Assembly: GCA_958415625.1 (NCBI GenBank)
Contig: CATYZI010000059.1
Span: 1-6,288 of the forward strand
Direction: 5' to 3'
DNA length: 6,288 bases
Source of the DNA: an uncultured Collinsella sp.
Lineage (GTDB): Bacteria; Actinomycetota; Coriobacteriia; Coriobacteriales; Coriobacteriaceae
Notes under the pieces: generated by a model
Told to the model about the DNA's origin: nothing
Database searches by the model: none
Seen by the model: only the letters and a program-made list of their open reading frames with translations
Shown: positions 1-4,969 of the stretch, piece by piece
Layout of the letters: every line of letters starts with the position of its first letter
Numbering within the stretch: the stretch's first letter is position 1
Program-made: the position numbers and the translations under genes

Positions 1-6
1 ATGTCA

Positions 7-50
7 TGCGGACTCCAAACCGGACCTGATGGTCCAACTTTTTGTCCGCA
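7..50. repeat. Nested inverted repeat (hairpin within hairpin)
   Basis: An outer 7-bp inverted repeat (TGCGGAC at 7-13, GTCCGCA at 44-50) encloses an inner 5-bp hairpin (GGACC at 22-26, loop TGAT, GGTCC at 31-35). On the plus strand the inner hairpin is followed by AAC and five T residues (39-43), so it looks like a short intrinsic terminator for a plus-strand transcript arriving from outside the window. With only five stem pairs it would be weak. It may instead belong to the cluster of structured repeats that fills 1-295. Function not established. Confidence 0.4.
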
Positions 51-78
51 GTCCCCCCCACGACCAAAGGCCCAAAAT

Positions 79-201
79 CTAAGTGAGTAGACTTTTCGCG
101 ATCTGCCAAGCACACCCATAGCTGCCACTTCCGTGACCTGCGGTTTTACTAAGGCAGATACGCTTTGTGCTCGGCCTGCGCCAAAAAGTCTACTCACTTA
201 G
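79..201. repeat. 123-bp element with perfect 18-bp terminal inverted repeats
   Basis: The 18-mer at 79-96 (CTAAGTGAGTAGACTTTT) is repeated exactly in inverted form at 184-201, around an 87-base centre. The centre adds two further complementary pairs: ATCTGCC (101-107) with GGCAGAT (153-159), and AGCACA (109-114) with TGTGCT (166-171). Their order is a-b-a'-b', so they could form a pseudoknot or be alternatives. No open frame of interest fits inside, and I see no flanking target-site duplication. It could be a miniature mobile or repeat element, or a structured RNA. It lies downstream of the last gene, away from any start codon in view, so a leader role for a visible gene is unlikely. Confidence 0.6.
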
Positions 202-207
202 CCTGAG

Positions 208-238
208 TCGAAGCCAAACGGATCAAATCGAAGCCAAA
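208..238. repeat. Tandem direct repeat TCGAAGCCAAA
   Basis: The 11-mer TCGAAGCCAAA occurs at 208-218 and exactly again at 228-238, a 20-base period. It sits between the 18-bp inverted-repeat element and the hairpin after the HAD gene. Two copies so close, about two helical turns apart, could be a protein-binding pair or a trace of local duplication. No function can be read from it. Confidence 0.45.
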
Positions 239-242
239 ATGA

Positions 243-294
243 GCCAATCCGCCGCGATAAATGCGCGAATCGGCACTTCTCGCGGCGGATTGGC
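243..294 (-). terminator. Probable terminator of the HAD gene: 15-bp perfect stem
   Basis: GCCAATCCGCCGCGA (243-257) pairs perfectly with TCGCGGCGGATTGGC (280-294) around a 22-base loop. Read on the minus strand, the stem starts one base after the HAD TAG stop and is followed by TCATTTTGG, which is T-rich but not a clean T-tract. Position and stem strength suggest transcription termination or protection of the mRNA 3' end. The large loop and poor T-run leave termination efficiency uncertain. Confidence 0.55.
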
Positions 295-295
295 A

Positions 296-925
296 CTACA
301 AAGCGGCCAAAATGTCGGACAGGTTGTCGATGACAACGTCGGCGGCGGACTGGTCCAGGTTGACGCCCTCGTGCGGACGCAACGCCAAGACGCGGGCGCC
401 GGAGCGCTTGCCGGCCTCGATGCCCAAAGGCGAGTCCTCGATGACCAGGCACTCGGCTGGCTCCACACCCAGCGCCTCCATGGCGCGCAGGTAGATCTCG
501 GGGTCGGGCTTAAACGCGCTGCACTCGTGGCCGCTGATGGTGTAGTCCAGCACGTCGGCAATACCGGCGATCTCCACCAGCTCGTCGATCAGCTCACGAT
601 AGGACGAGCTCGCTATGGCGCACATCACGCCGCGCTCGTGTAGCTCGCGCATCACCGGCTCCGTCTGCTCGTTGAGCAACTCGGCATACGGTACGGGATG
701 AACCGGGCTGTAGACCTGCTTGTACTCCACGCGCAGGCGCTCGCGCAGCTCGACATCGTCGGGCACCAGCGCCTGCCAAATGGCTGGCTCGTTCGATCCC
801 GAAAGATCGGGGATCTCGTCAAAGTGAAAGCCCTTCTCTTCCATAAATGCCACGCGACGACGGTTGTAGAACCACTCGGTATCGACCAGCACGCCATCCA
901 TATCAAACAGCACTGCCTTGATCAT
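296..925 (-). CDS. HAD-superfamily hydrolase, beta-phosphoglucomutase/sugar-phosphatase type
   Basis: This 209-residue cytosolic protein carries all four HAD motifs. Motif I is DMDGV, with nucleophile D8 and acid/base D10. Motif II is the serine run at about 106-108. Motif III is K139 in FKPDP. Motif IV is E163-D164 in IEDSPLGIEAG, which binds magnesium. The alpha-helical cap after motif I (about 16-85) and the length match the beta-phosphoglucomutase-like subfamily, which covers phosphosugar phosphatases and mutases. The segment after motif I (DTEWFYNRR) does not clearly carry the His of true beta-phosphoglucomutase, so a phosphatase is more likely. The start at 925 (MIKAV) is preferred over an ATG six bases upstream because the AGAGGAG site touches that upstream ATG. 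It follows the deglycase gene but is separated by a terminator. The substrate is unknown; removing phosphate from a hexose or Amadori 6-phosphate is a guess from context. Confidence 0.88.
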   Translation of the reverse strand: MIKAVLFDMDGVLVDTEWFYNRRRVAFMEEKGFHFDEIPDLSGSNEPAIWQALVPDDVELRERLRVEYKQVYSPVHPVPYAELLNEQTEPVMRELHERGVMCAIASSSYRELIDELVEIAGIADVLDYTISGHECSAFKPDPEIYLRAMEALGVEPAECLVIEDSPLGIEAGKRSGARVLALRPHEGVNLDQSAADVVIDNLSDILAAL

Positions 926-930
926 ACGCA

Positions 931-938
931 TCTCCTCT
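931..938 (-). promoter_or_regulatory. Ribosome binding site deciding the HAD start
   Basis: Minus-strand AGAGGAG lies directly against an ATG at 929-931 (zero spacing) and six bases before the ATG at 923-925. The latter spacing is workable, so translation probably begins at 925. The site lies only 7 bases downstream of the T-tract of the preceding terminator. Confidence 0.6.
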
Positions 939-945
939 CAAGAGC

Positions 946-979
946 AAAAAGGGGACGGGGCGCAAACCCCATCCCCTTT
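946..979 (-). terminator. Intrinsic terminator after the SIS deglycase gene
   Basis: On the minus strand AAAGGGGATGGGG (979-967) pairs with CCCCGTCCCCTTT (960-948) around a 6-base loop. The stem has 13 pairs including one U-G wobble. It runs into five T residues ending at 946. This is a canonical Rho-independent terminator for the PTS-deglycase transcript. On the plus strand the wobble becomes an A-C mismatch and only three T residues follow, so it acts mainly in the minus direction. A small GTAAG/CTTAC hairpin (990-1004) precedes it. HAD translation starts about 20 bases past the T-run, so HAD expression probably depends on read-through. Confidence 0.85.
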
Positions 980-1010
980 CAATCAACCCGTAAGGTTTAC
1001 TTACTTGTGA

Positions 1011-1994
1011 TTAGTAGGAAAGCTTCCACATGTAGCGACGCATGGTCAGCGGGTGCTGACGGGCCTCGGCGATCTGGTTGCCGTACTCGCGCATAACGGC
1101 GAGGTGCAGCAGCGGGTTGAAGTAGGTGATGACGCTCGCCGGCACGGCGTCGGCCAGACCGTAGTCCTTGGAGTCGATCAGAGCGACCTTGGCGCCCATG
1201 CGCTCAAGGAAGGTGAGGGCGCGGGCGTCCATCGGACGGGTAGCACCATCGGACATGAAGAAGACGTAGGGCTTACCCTCGGTGGAAACCTCGAACGGGC
1301 CGTGGAAGTACTCGCCGGTGTTGTAGGCGGCGGCGTCGATCCACTGCATCTCGGTGAACAGGAAGGCGGCGTGAGAGTAGGCCATCTTCTCGGAGGCACC
1401 GGAAGCCATGAAGTAGATCATCTTGTCGTCCTTGAAGTCCTCGGCGAACTTCTTGGCGAGCTTGGTGCAGTGCTGAGCGGCGTTCTCGCACAGGTCGAAG
1501 ATGTTGGTGAGGCCGGTGATCATATCCTCGTAGTGATCATAGCCCTCGGTCTGCTGAAGGATCTCGAGAGCAAGAGCGATGGCGTAGCCAGGCTTCTCGG
1601 CCTTGGCGGCATAGTTGGCGTGGAAGCCGTGGACGATGACGTGGTCAGCGTCGACGGTCAGAGCGGAGCCAGCCTTGTTGGTGAGGGAGACGACCGGGCA
1701 GTTGTGCTTCTTGGCGGTCTTGTTGGCCTCGACGGTCTCGGGCGTGGAGCCACCGAGGGAGCAGGTGATCACGAAGGTGTGCTCGTTGACCCAGGAAGGC
1801 GTGTCGTAGTTGAACTCGTTAGCGGTGAAGATCTGAACGTTCAGCTTGTCCGTGTTGTTGGCCAGGAAGTACTTGGCGGGGTACAGGTCGGACATGGAAG
1901 CACCGCAGCCGACGAAAGCGACGCTGTGGATCTCGTGGTTGGACAGGACGTCAGCGACGATCTGCTTAGGGAGGTTAAGGTCGATCTCGTACAT
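1011..1994 (-). CDS. Double-SIS-domain sugar-phosphate deglycase/isomerase, FrlB/FraB/GfrF type
   Basis: A 327-residue cytosolic protein with two SIS (sugar isomerase) domains. The first has VAFVGCGASMSDLYPA (25-40) and the phosphate-binding CSLGGSTPE stretch (78-86). The second has FMASGASEKMA (195-205) and GEYFHGPFE (227-235). The C-terminus (RRYMWKLSY) resembles the ERRY...LVEY ending of E. coli FrlB as I remember it. E215 and H231, 16 residues apart, match the catalytic Glu-His spacing of FraB and FrlB. Such enzymes cleave fructoselysine, glucoselysine or fructose-asparagine 6-phosphate into hexose 6-phosphate plus the amino acid. Placement after a mannose-family EIIAB-C-D set matches Salmonella gfr-type loci. 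An isomerase or amino-sugar-phosphate deaminase (AgaS-like) is the main alternative. The open frame extends to 2249, but that would overlap EIID and the composition changes upstream of 1994. Confidence 0.85.
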   Translation of the reverse strand: MYEIDLNLPKQIVADVLSNHEIHSVAFVGCGASMSDLYPAKYFLANNTDKLNVQIFTANEFNYDTPSWVNEHTFVITCSLGGSTPETVEANKTAKKHNCPVVSLTNKAGSALTVDADHVIVHGFHANYAAKAEKPGYAIALALEILQQTEGYDHYEDMITGLTNIFDLCENAAQHCTKLAKKFAEDFKDDKMIYFMASGASEKMAYSHAAFLFTEMQWIDAAAYNTGEYFHGPFEVSTEGKPYVFFMSDGATRPMDARALTFLERMGAKVALIDSKDYGLADAVPASVITYFNPLLHLAVMREYGNQIAEARQHPLTMRRYMWKLSY

Positions 1995-2003
1995 CTGACA
2001 CAT

Positions 2004-2010
2004 TCCTTTC
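2004..2010 (-). promoter_or_regulatory. Ribosome binding site deciding the SIS gene start
   Basis: Minus-strand GAAAGGA abuts an in-frame ATG at 2001-2003 with no spacing, and lies 9 bases before the in-frame ATG at 1992-1994. The second is the workable start and gives the family-like N-terminus MYEIDLNLP. The first would add only three residues (MCQ). Confidence 0.65.
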
Positions 2011-2059
2011 GATTTTTGCGGCGCCACATTGCCGGGCGCTCGCAGGGTTACTGAGGTTA

Positions 2060-2077
2060 GGACCGAGTCGCCGGTCC
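2060..2077. repeat. Inverted repeat in the EIID-SIS gap
   Basis: GGACCG (2060-2065) and CGGTCC (2072-2077) form a 6-bp stem with a 6-base loop. It is the last of three inverted repeats in the mRNA between the EIID stop and the SIS start. No T-run follows, so termination is not expected. Confidence 0.4.
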
Positions 2078-2086
2078 GTTGAGGAT

Positions 2087-2114
2087 GTGACATAAGGGAC
2101 GGTCCCTTTGTCAC
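2087..2114. repeat. REP-like palindrome centred on GGGACGGTCCC
   Basis: GTGACA-t-AAGGGAC (2087-2100) and GTCCCTTTGTCAC (2102-2114) form a 13-bp near-perfect palindrome with one bulged T and a one-base centre. From memory, palindromes of this kind (TGACAAAGGGAC...GTCCCTTTGTCA) are dispersed in many bacterial genomes and are associated with REP-type Y1 transposases. No transposase gene is present here. In the EIID-SIS mRNA it would form a stable hairpin. Confidence 0.55.
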
Positions 2115-2129
2115 GTTTGGGGATGGGAA

Positions 2130-2168
2130 CCTGCCTGGGGTATGGGATGCCAGGCAGGCCCCCGGGGG
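2130..2168 (-). repeat. GC-rich hairpin downstream of EIID, possible attenuator
   Basis: CCTGCCTGG (2130-2138) and CCAGGCAGG (2150-2158) form a perfect 9-bp stem with an 11-base loop, next to the 10-base palindrome CCCCCGGGGG (2159-2168). On the minus strand it begins about 18 bases after the EIID stop codon. What follows is C-rich (TTCCCATCCCC), not a T-tract. Partial termination, or protection of the upstream PTS mRNA from 3' decay, is more plausible than full termination. Confidence 0.45.
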
Positions 2169-2185
2169 AAAGCGCTTGGTCGCGA

Positions 2186-3019
2186 CTAGGCCAGGATGCC
2201 GGCCGCGGAGAGGGCGATGCCGCCCACGATGGCGATCACGAGAAGCCAACCGGTGTTGACGTTCTTCTTGATGAGCGCATACATAAGGCCGGTGAGGCCG
2301 AGGGAGATCATCTGAGGCATCATGCCGTCCAGGATGTCCTGGATCACGACGGTGCCGTCAGCGAACTGCAGCGGGGTGGTGGCGCCGATCAGCGTAGCGA
2401 TCATGCCGCCCACGGACATAAGGCCCACGATGCCGCAGACATACATGAGCTTCTCCATGAGGTCGCCGCCCTGGAGCTTGCTCAGGTACTGGTGGCCGCC
2501 CTGATAGCCCATCTTGGCGGCGAACCAAGTGATCAGCACGGAGGGGACGATGGAAATGAGCATGGCCAGGATCGGGCCCATGATGGAGCCCTGCTGAGCC
2601 AGCTGAACGCCCAAACCAAAGGCGATGACGCGGATGGTGCCCTGGAAGAAGGAGTCACCGATACCGGAAAGCGGGCCCATGAGCGAGGTCTTGACCGCGT
2701 TGATCGAATCGGGGTCGAAGTTCTCGGGATCCTTGGCGTACTCCTCCTCCATGGAGGCGGCGAGGCCTAGGACGAAAGCGCTCGTCTGCGGGGTGCAGTT
2801 GTAGAACGCCATGTGACGGTGGTAAGCCTCTTTCTTAGCAGCGAGCTGCTTGGGGTCGGACTCATCCGGATAGAGGCGGTCGAGCGTGGGAACCATGCCG
2901 TAGAGGAAGCCCATGTTCATCTGACGCTCGTAGTTCCAAGAGGCCTGGATGGCCCAGGAGCGCCAGAAGAACTGGCTGACCTTCTTGTTCAGGGACACGT
3001 CCTTGGTTGCGGTTGCCAT
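2186..3019 (-). CDS. PTS mannose/fructose/sorbose-family EIID subunit
   Basis: This 277-residue inner-membrane protein is one of two membrane subunits of a mannose-class PTS permease. Family marks are FFWRSWAIQASWNYERQMN near the N-terminus (17-35), a hydrophilic first part, and the EIID signature MGPLSGIGDSFFQGT (114-128). Hydrophobic segments follow at about 131-165, 191-213, 236-250 and 256-276. With EIIC it forms the channel that moves a sugar in while EIIB phosphorylates it. The start at 3019 is set by AAGGAGG (3028-3034) at 8-base spacing. That site overlaps the EIIC stop codon, which suggests translational coupling. The open frame upstream of 3019 runs into EIIC and is not coding. Length is typical, and nothing essential appears missing. 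The transported sugar cannot be read from EIID alone. Confidence 0.95.
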   Translation of the reverse strand: MATATKDVSLNKKVSQFFWRSWAIQASWNYERQMNMGFLYGMVPTLDRLYPDESDPKQLAAKKEAYHRHMAFYNCTPQTSAFVLGLAASMEEEYAKDPENFDPDSINAVKTSLMGPLSGIGDSFFQGTIRVIAFGLGVQLAQQGSIMGPILAMLISIVPSVLITWFAAKMGYQGGHQYLSKLQGGDLMEKLMYVCGIVGLMSVGGMIATLIGATTPLQFADGTVVIQDILDGMMPQMISLGLTGLMYALIKKNVNTGWLLVIAIVGGIALSAAGILA

Positions 3020-3027
3020 AGTGTGTT

Positions 3028-3034
3028 CCTCCTT
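3028..3034 (-). promoter_or_regulatory. EIID ribosome site overlapping the EIIC stop codon
   Basis: Minus-strand AAGGAGG shares its first two bases with the EIIC TAA stop (3033-3035) and lies 8 bases before the EIID ATG. Ribosomes finishing EIIC sit on this site, a layout that favours coupled production of the two membrane subunits. Confidence 0.7.
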
Positions 3035-3827
3035 AGTCTTCGTCGTCTTCGAGCGGATCGTAGTCGGAATCGACACCGGCGGCTGCATGGGAACCGTTGA
3101 ACTTGAAGCCCATGAAGACGATAGCCAGGCACACACCGATCAGAGCGACCGCGATGACGGACAGGTTGAGGTAAGCGGCGAGCAGGAAACCGATGAACAG
3201 GAACGGGGTCATGCCCTTCTTGATCATCATGGTGAGCAGCAGGGCCAAGCCGTAGGCAGTCATGATCTTGGTCGAGACGTTCAGACCAGTAGACAGCCAC
3301 TCGGGAACCATGTTGACGATGGCCTGGACCAGGTCGGTACCGACAAAGACGGCCAGGAAGATCGGCAGGAAGTACATGATGGCGTACAGACCGGAGCCGG
3401 CGCAGATGTGCATACGGTAGGCGGTCTTGAACTTGCCGTTATCGATCGCGCTATCGGCCACATGGGTGAGGGCGGCGATGATGGAACGGAAGACGATGCC
3501 GAGGAGCTGACCCAGGACGGCGACCGGGATGGCGATCGTCATGGCGGTCTCGGCGGAAGCGCCGGTCAGGCAAGCGAAGGCGGAAGCCACGATGCCGCCC
3601 AGGACCATATCGGGCGGAACGGCAGCGCCGACCGACACGAGGCCCATGGAAACGAGCTCGACGGCAGCACCGACGGCGAGGCCGGTGGGCACATCGCCCA
3701 GCAGCAGACCGACGATCGTAGCGCCAACGAGGGGCTGCTCGAAGTTAAGACGACCGAGCAGGCGGGAGTCCCACATGCAGAACACGCCGATGAGGCCGAC
3801 GAGCACCGCACTGATGAACGTATTCAT
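3033..3827 (-). CDS. PTS mannose/fructose/sorbose-family EIIC subunit
   Basis: A 264-residue polytopic membrane protein of the mannose-class EIIC family. The sequence is hydrophobic through most of its length. It has the family's N-terminal pattern, WDSRLLGRLNFEQPLVGATIVGLLLGD across about 19-45, followed by the glycine-rich GLAVGAAVELVSMGLVSVGAAVPPD segment (49-73), which resembles ManY/SorA/LevF-type subunits. Several membrane segments follow to about 240. The last 20 residues are soluble and strongly acidic (DSDYDPLEDDED). EIIC and EIID together form the translocator. It starts 36 bases after EIIAB behind AAAGGAG and ends 13 bases before EIID, so the three are one operon. Length is normal. 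Substrate specificity cannot be assigned from the sequence alone. Confidence 0.95.
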   Translation of the reverse strand: MNTFISAVLVGLIGVFCMWDSRLLGRLNFEQPLVGATIVGLLLGDVPTGLAVGAAVELVSMGLVSVGAAVPPDMVLGGIVASAFACLTGASAETAMTIAIPVAVLGQLLGIVFRSIIAALTHVADSAIDNGKFKTAYRMHICAGSGLYAIMYFLPIFLAVFVGTDLVQAIVNMVPEWLSTGLNVSTKIMTAYGLALLLTMMIKKGMTPFLFIGFLLAAYLNLSVIAVALIGVCLAIVFMGFKFNGSHAAAGVDSDYDPLEDDED

Positions 3828-3844
3828 ACCCTTCTCCTTTCAGT

Positions 3845-3858
3845 CAGGCAAATGCCTG
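3845..3858 (-). repeat. Short hairpin between EIIAB and EIIC
   Basis: CAGGC (3845-3849) and GCCTG (3854-3858) form a 5-bp GC-rich stem with an AAAT loop in the 36-base gap. On the mRNA it ends just upstream of the EIIC ribosome site (AAAGGAG). It is small but well placed to modulate EIIC translation or mRNA cleavage between subunits. Chance occurrence is possible. Confidence 0.35.
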
Positions 3859-3863
3859 GTTGA

Positions 3864-4787
3864 TTACAGCTTGGCGTCGATGTCGACGCTCTGATACGTG
3901 GGGGTCTGCTGGACATAGAGCTTGATGCCCATGTCGAGCAGCTGGTTGACGTCGGCCTTTTGGGTGGCGTCGAAGAAGACGGAGCTGTCCTTGCCGCCGA
4001 TCTGATCGGCACCGTCGTGGTTGGCGGTGGCGCCCAGGTTGATGGCATCGAGCTTGTAGCCCTGGCAGAACTGCAGCATCTCGGCGGTGTTGCCAAAGAT
4101 GAACATGACGCGATCGCCGAGGGTGTTGAGCTTGTCCATCTTGGCGAGGGCACGCTCAACGGTGAAGACGTTCAGGCGTACGCCCTGGGGCTTGGCCAGC
4201 TTAAGAGCGCCCTTCTTGATGTCATCGTTGGCGGCAGCGTTGTCGACGACGATGATGCGCTCGGCCTGAACCTTGGTGGTCCAGGTAAAGACGACCTGGC
4301 CGTGCAGCAGACGGTAGTCAAGACGTGCGAGGACGATCTTGGCGGGACCGGCGTTGTGGCGGGCGGCCTTGGCCTTCTTGACGGGGGCTGCGGCAACCTC
4401 GACCGGAGCGTTGGGGTTGGTCAGACCGGTGCGGGCCTCGTTGATGAGGGCCGCGAGCTCGGCGCCCTTGATGGGGGCGGGGCTCATAGCGAGCGTGAGC
4501 GCCAGCGGAATGTTGAAACCGCTGATGACCGTGAATGCCGTGCCATTCTTGGAAAGCTCGACCATGTTGTTGTTGACCGAGCTACCGAGCATATCGGTTA
4601 GCACATAGACGGTGTCGTCCGCGTTGAACGTGGCGATCATGGCGTCCACCTTGTTGGTGATGGGCTCCTTGTCGTCACGAGCAAGCGACACGACGTGGAC
4701 GTTCGACACGTCGCCGAGAACCATCTCGAGCGTGTCTTTGGCGCCTGCGGCCAGGCCGCCATGAGATGCGAGAATGATCTGATTCAT
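3864..4787 (-). CDS. PTS mannose-family EIIAB fusion protein
   Basis: A 307-residue cytosolic two-domain protein, like E. coli ManX. The EIIA domain (about 1-125) starts MNQIILASHGGLAAGAKDTLE, with H9 as the likely site phosphorylated by HPr; DMLGSS (65-70) is also typical. An Ala/Pro/Lys-rich linker (about 126-148) leads to the EIIB domain (149-307). That domain opens with IVLARLDYRLLHGQVVFTW, where H162 is the second phosphohistidine that passes phosphate to the incoming sugar. Both histidines are present, so the phosphorelay looks intact. It is the first gene of the PTS operon, preceded by an AGGAGG site and a TATAAT promoter. Substrate is not readable here, but the downstream deglycase points to an Amadori sugar. 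Simple mannose or fructose uptake remains possible. Confidence 0.95.
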   Translation of the reverse strand: MNQIILASHGGLAAGAKDTLEMVLGDVSNVHVVSLARDDKEPITNKVDAMIATFNADDTVYVLTDMLGSSVNNNMVELSKNGTAFTVISGFNIPLALTLAMSPAPIKGAELAALINEARTGLTNPNAPVEVAAAPVKKAKAARHNAGPAKIVLARLDYRLLHGQVVFTWTTKVQAERIIVVDNAAANDDIKKGALKLAKPQGVRLNVFTVERALAKMDKLNTLGDRVMFIFGNTAEMLQFCQGYKLDAINLGATANHDGADQIGGKDSSVFFDATQKADVNQLLDMGIKLYVQQTPTYQSVDIDAKL

Positions 4788-4806
4788 CTTGCCTCCTCCT
4801 TTTCGT

Positions 4807-4847
4807 TATGGTCATTATAACGTCTTATACGTTGGTGATATTGTTAA
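4807..4847 (-). promoter_or_regulatory. Promoter of the PTS-deglycase operon
   Basis: The minus strand has an exact TATAAT at 4819-4814, placing the start of transcription near 4807 and leaving a leader of only about 20 bases. No good -35 box lies at 16-18 bases. The nearest candidate, TTAACA (4847-4842), is 22 bases away. Dependence on an activator is a reasonable inference. The inverted repeat AACGT-N5-ACGTT (4819-4833) overlaps the -10 edge and spacer and could be a repressor site. Confidence 0.6.
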
Positions 4848-4857
4848 TTAGCATAAA

Positions 4858-4890
4858 GACCGTTCGCGGATGAAAATCGACCGTTTACGG
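4858..4890. promoter_or_regulatory. Tandem CCG-N4-CGG sites, putative regulator binding sites
   Basis: GACCGTTCGCGG (4858-4869) and GACCGTTTACGG (4879-4890) match at 10 of 12 positions and are spaced exactly 21 bp, two helical turns. Each contains the dyad CCG-N4-CGG. They lie about 50-85 bases upstream of the inferred start of the PTS operon, where an activator would bind on one face of the helix. No regulator gene is in the window. The assignment is an inference from pattern and position. Confidence 0.5.
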
Positions 4891-4932
4891 GTTTAACGCA
4901 TTTGAAACGTTGGCGCGGGGTGGGCCGGCGCT

Positions 4933-4968
4933 GGATGGGTGACAGGCGATTTGGCGGCGCGCCCATCC
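4933..4968 (-). terminator. Weak hairpin after the EamA gene, possible terminator
   Basis: GGATGGG (4933-4939) and CCCATCC (4962-4968) form a 7-bp stem with a 22-base loop just after the EamA stop codon. No T-run follows on the minus strand (AGCGCCGG), so it is at best a poor intrinsic terminator. Confidence 0.3.
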
Positions 4969-4969
4969 C

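Noticed and set aside
79..294. CRISPR array
   Set aside because: The repeats here are inverted or only two copies of 11 bases. There is no series of direct repeats with regular spacers and no cas gene.
167..643. Plus-strand 158-residue open frame over the left repeats and the HAD gene
   Set aside because: It runs antisense through the HAD catalytic region and through two inverted repeats, with no homology.
1053..2054. Long plus-strand open frame (333 residues) opposite the SIS gene
   Set aside because: It is antisense to a clear SIS-domain gene. The Val/Gly/Asp-rich product looks like the complement of a GC-rich reading frame, and no family motif or ribosome site supports it.
1995..2249. 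N-terminal extension of the SIS protein up to 2249
   Set aside because: It would overlap the end of EIID and translate the palindromic gap. A ribosome site supports the start at 1994, and the N-terminus there is family-like.
2949..3863. Plus-strand open frame (304 residues) opposite EIIC
   Set aside because: The product is a low-complexity string rich in His, Asp, Gln and Glu, which is what results from reading a hydrophobic membrane protein gene on the opposite strand. There is no start context or homology.
3960..4601. Plus-strand open frame (213 residues) opposite EIIAB
   Set aside because: Antisense shadow of an intact two-domain PTS gene, with no supporting signals.
4788..4969. Sigma-54 promoter for the PTS operon
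   Set aside because: Known for some mannose-family PTS operons, but no GG-N10-GC -24/-12 element was seen in a usable position, while an exact TATAAT box is present.
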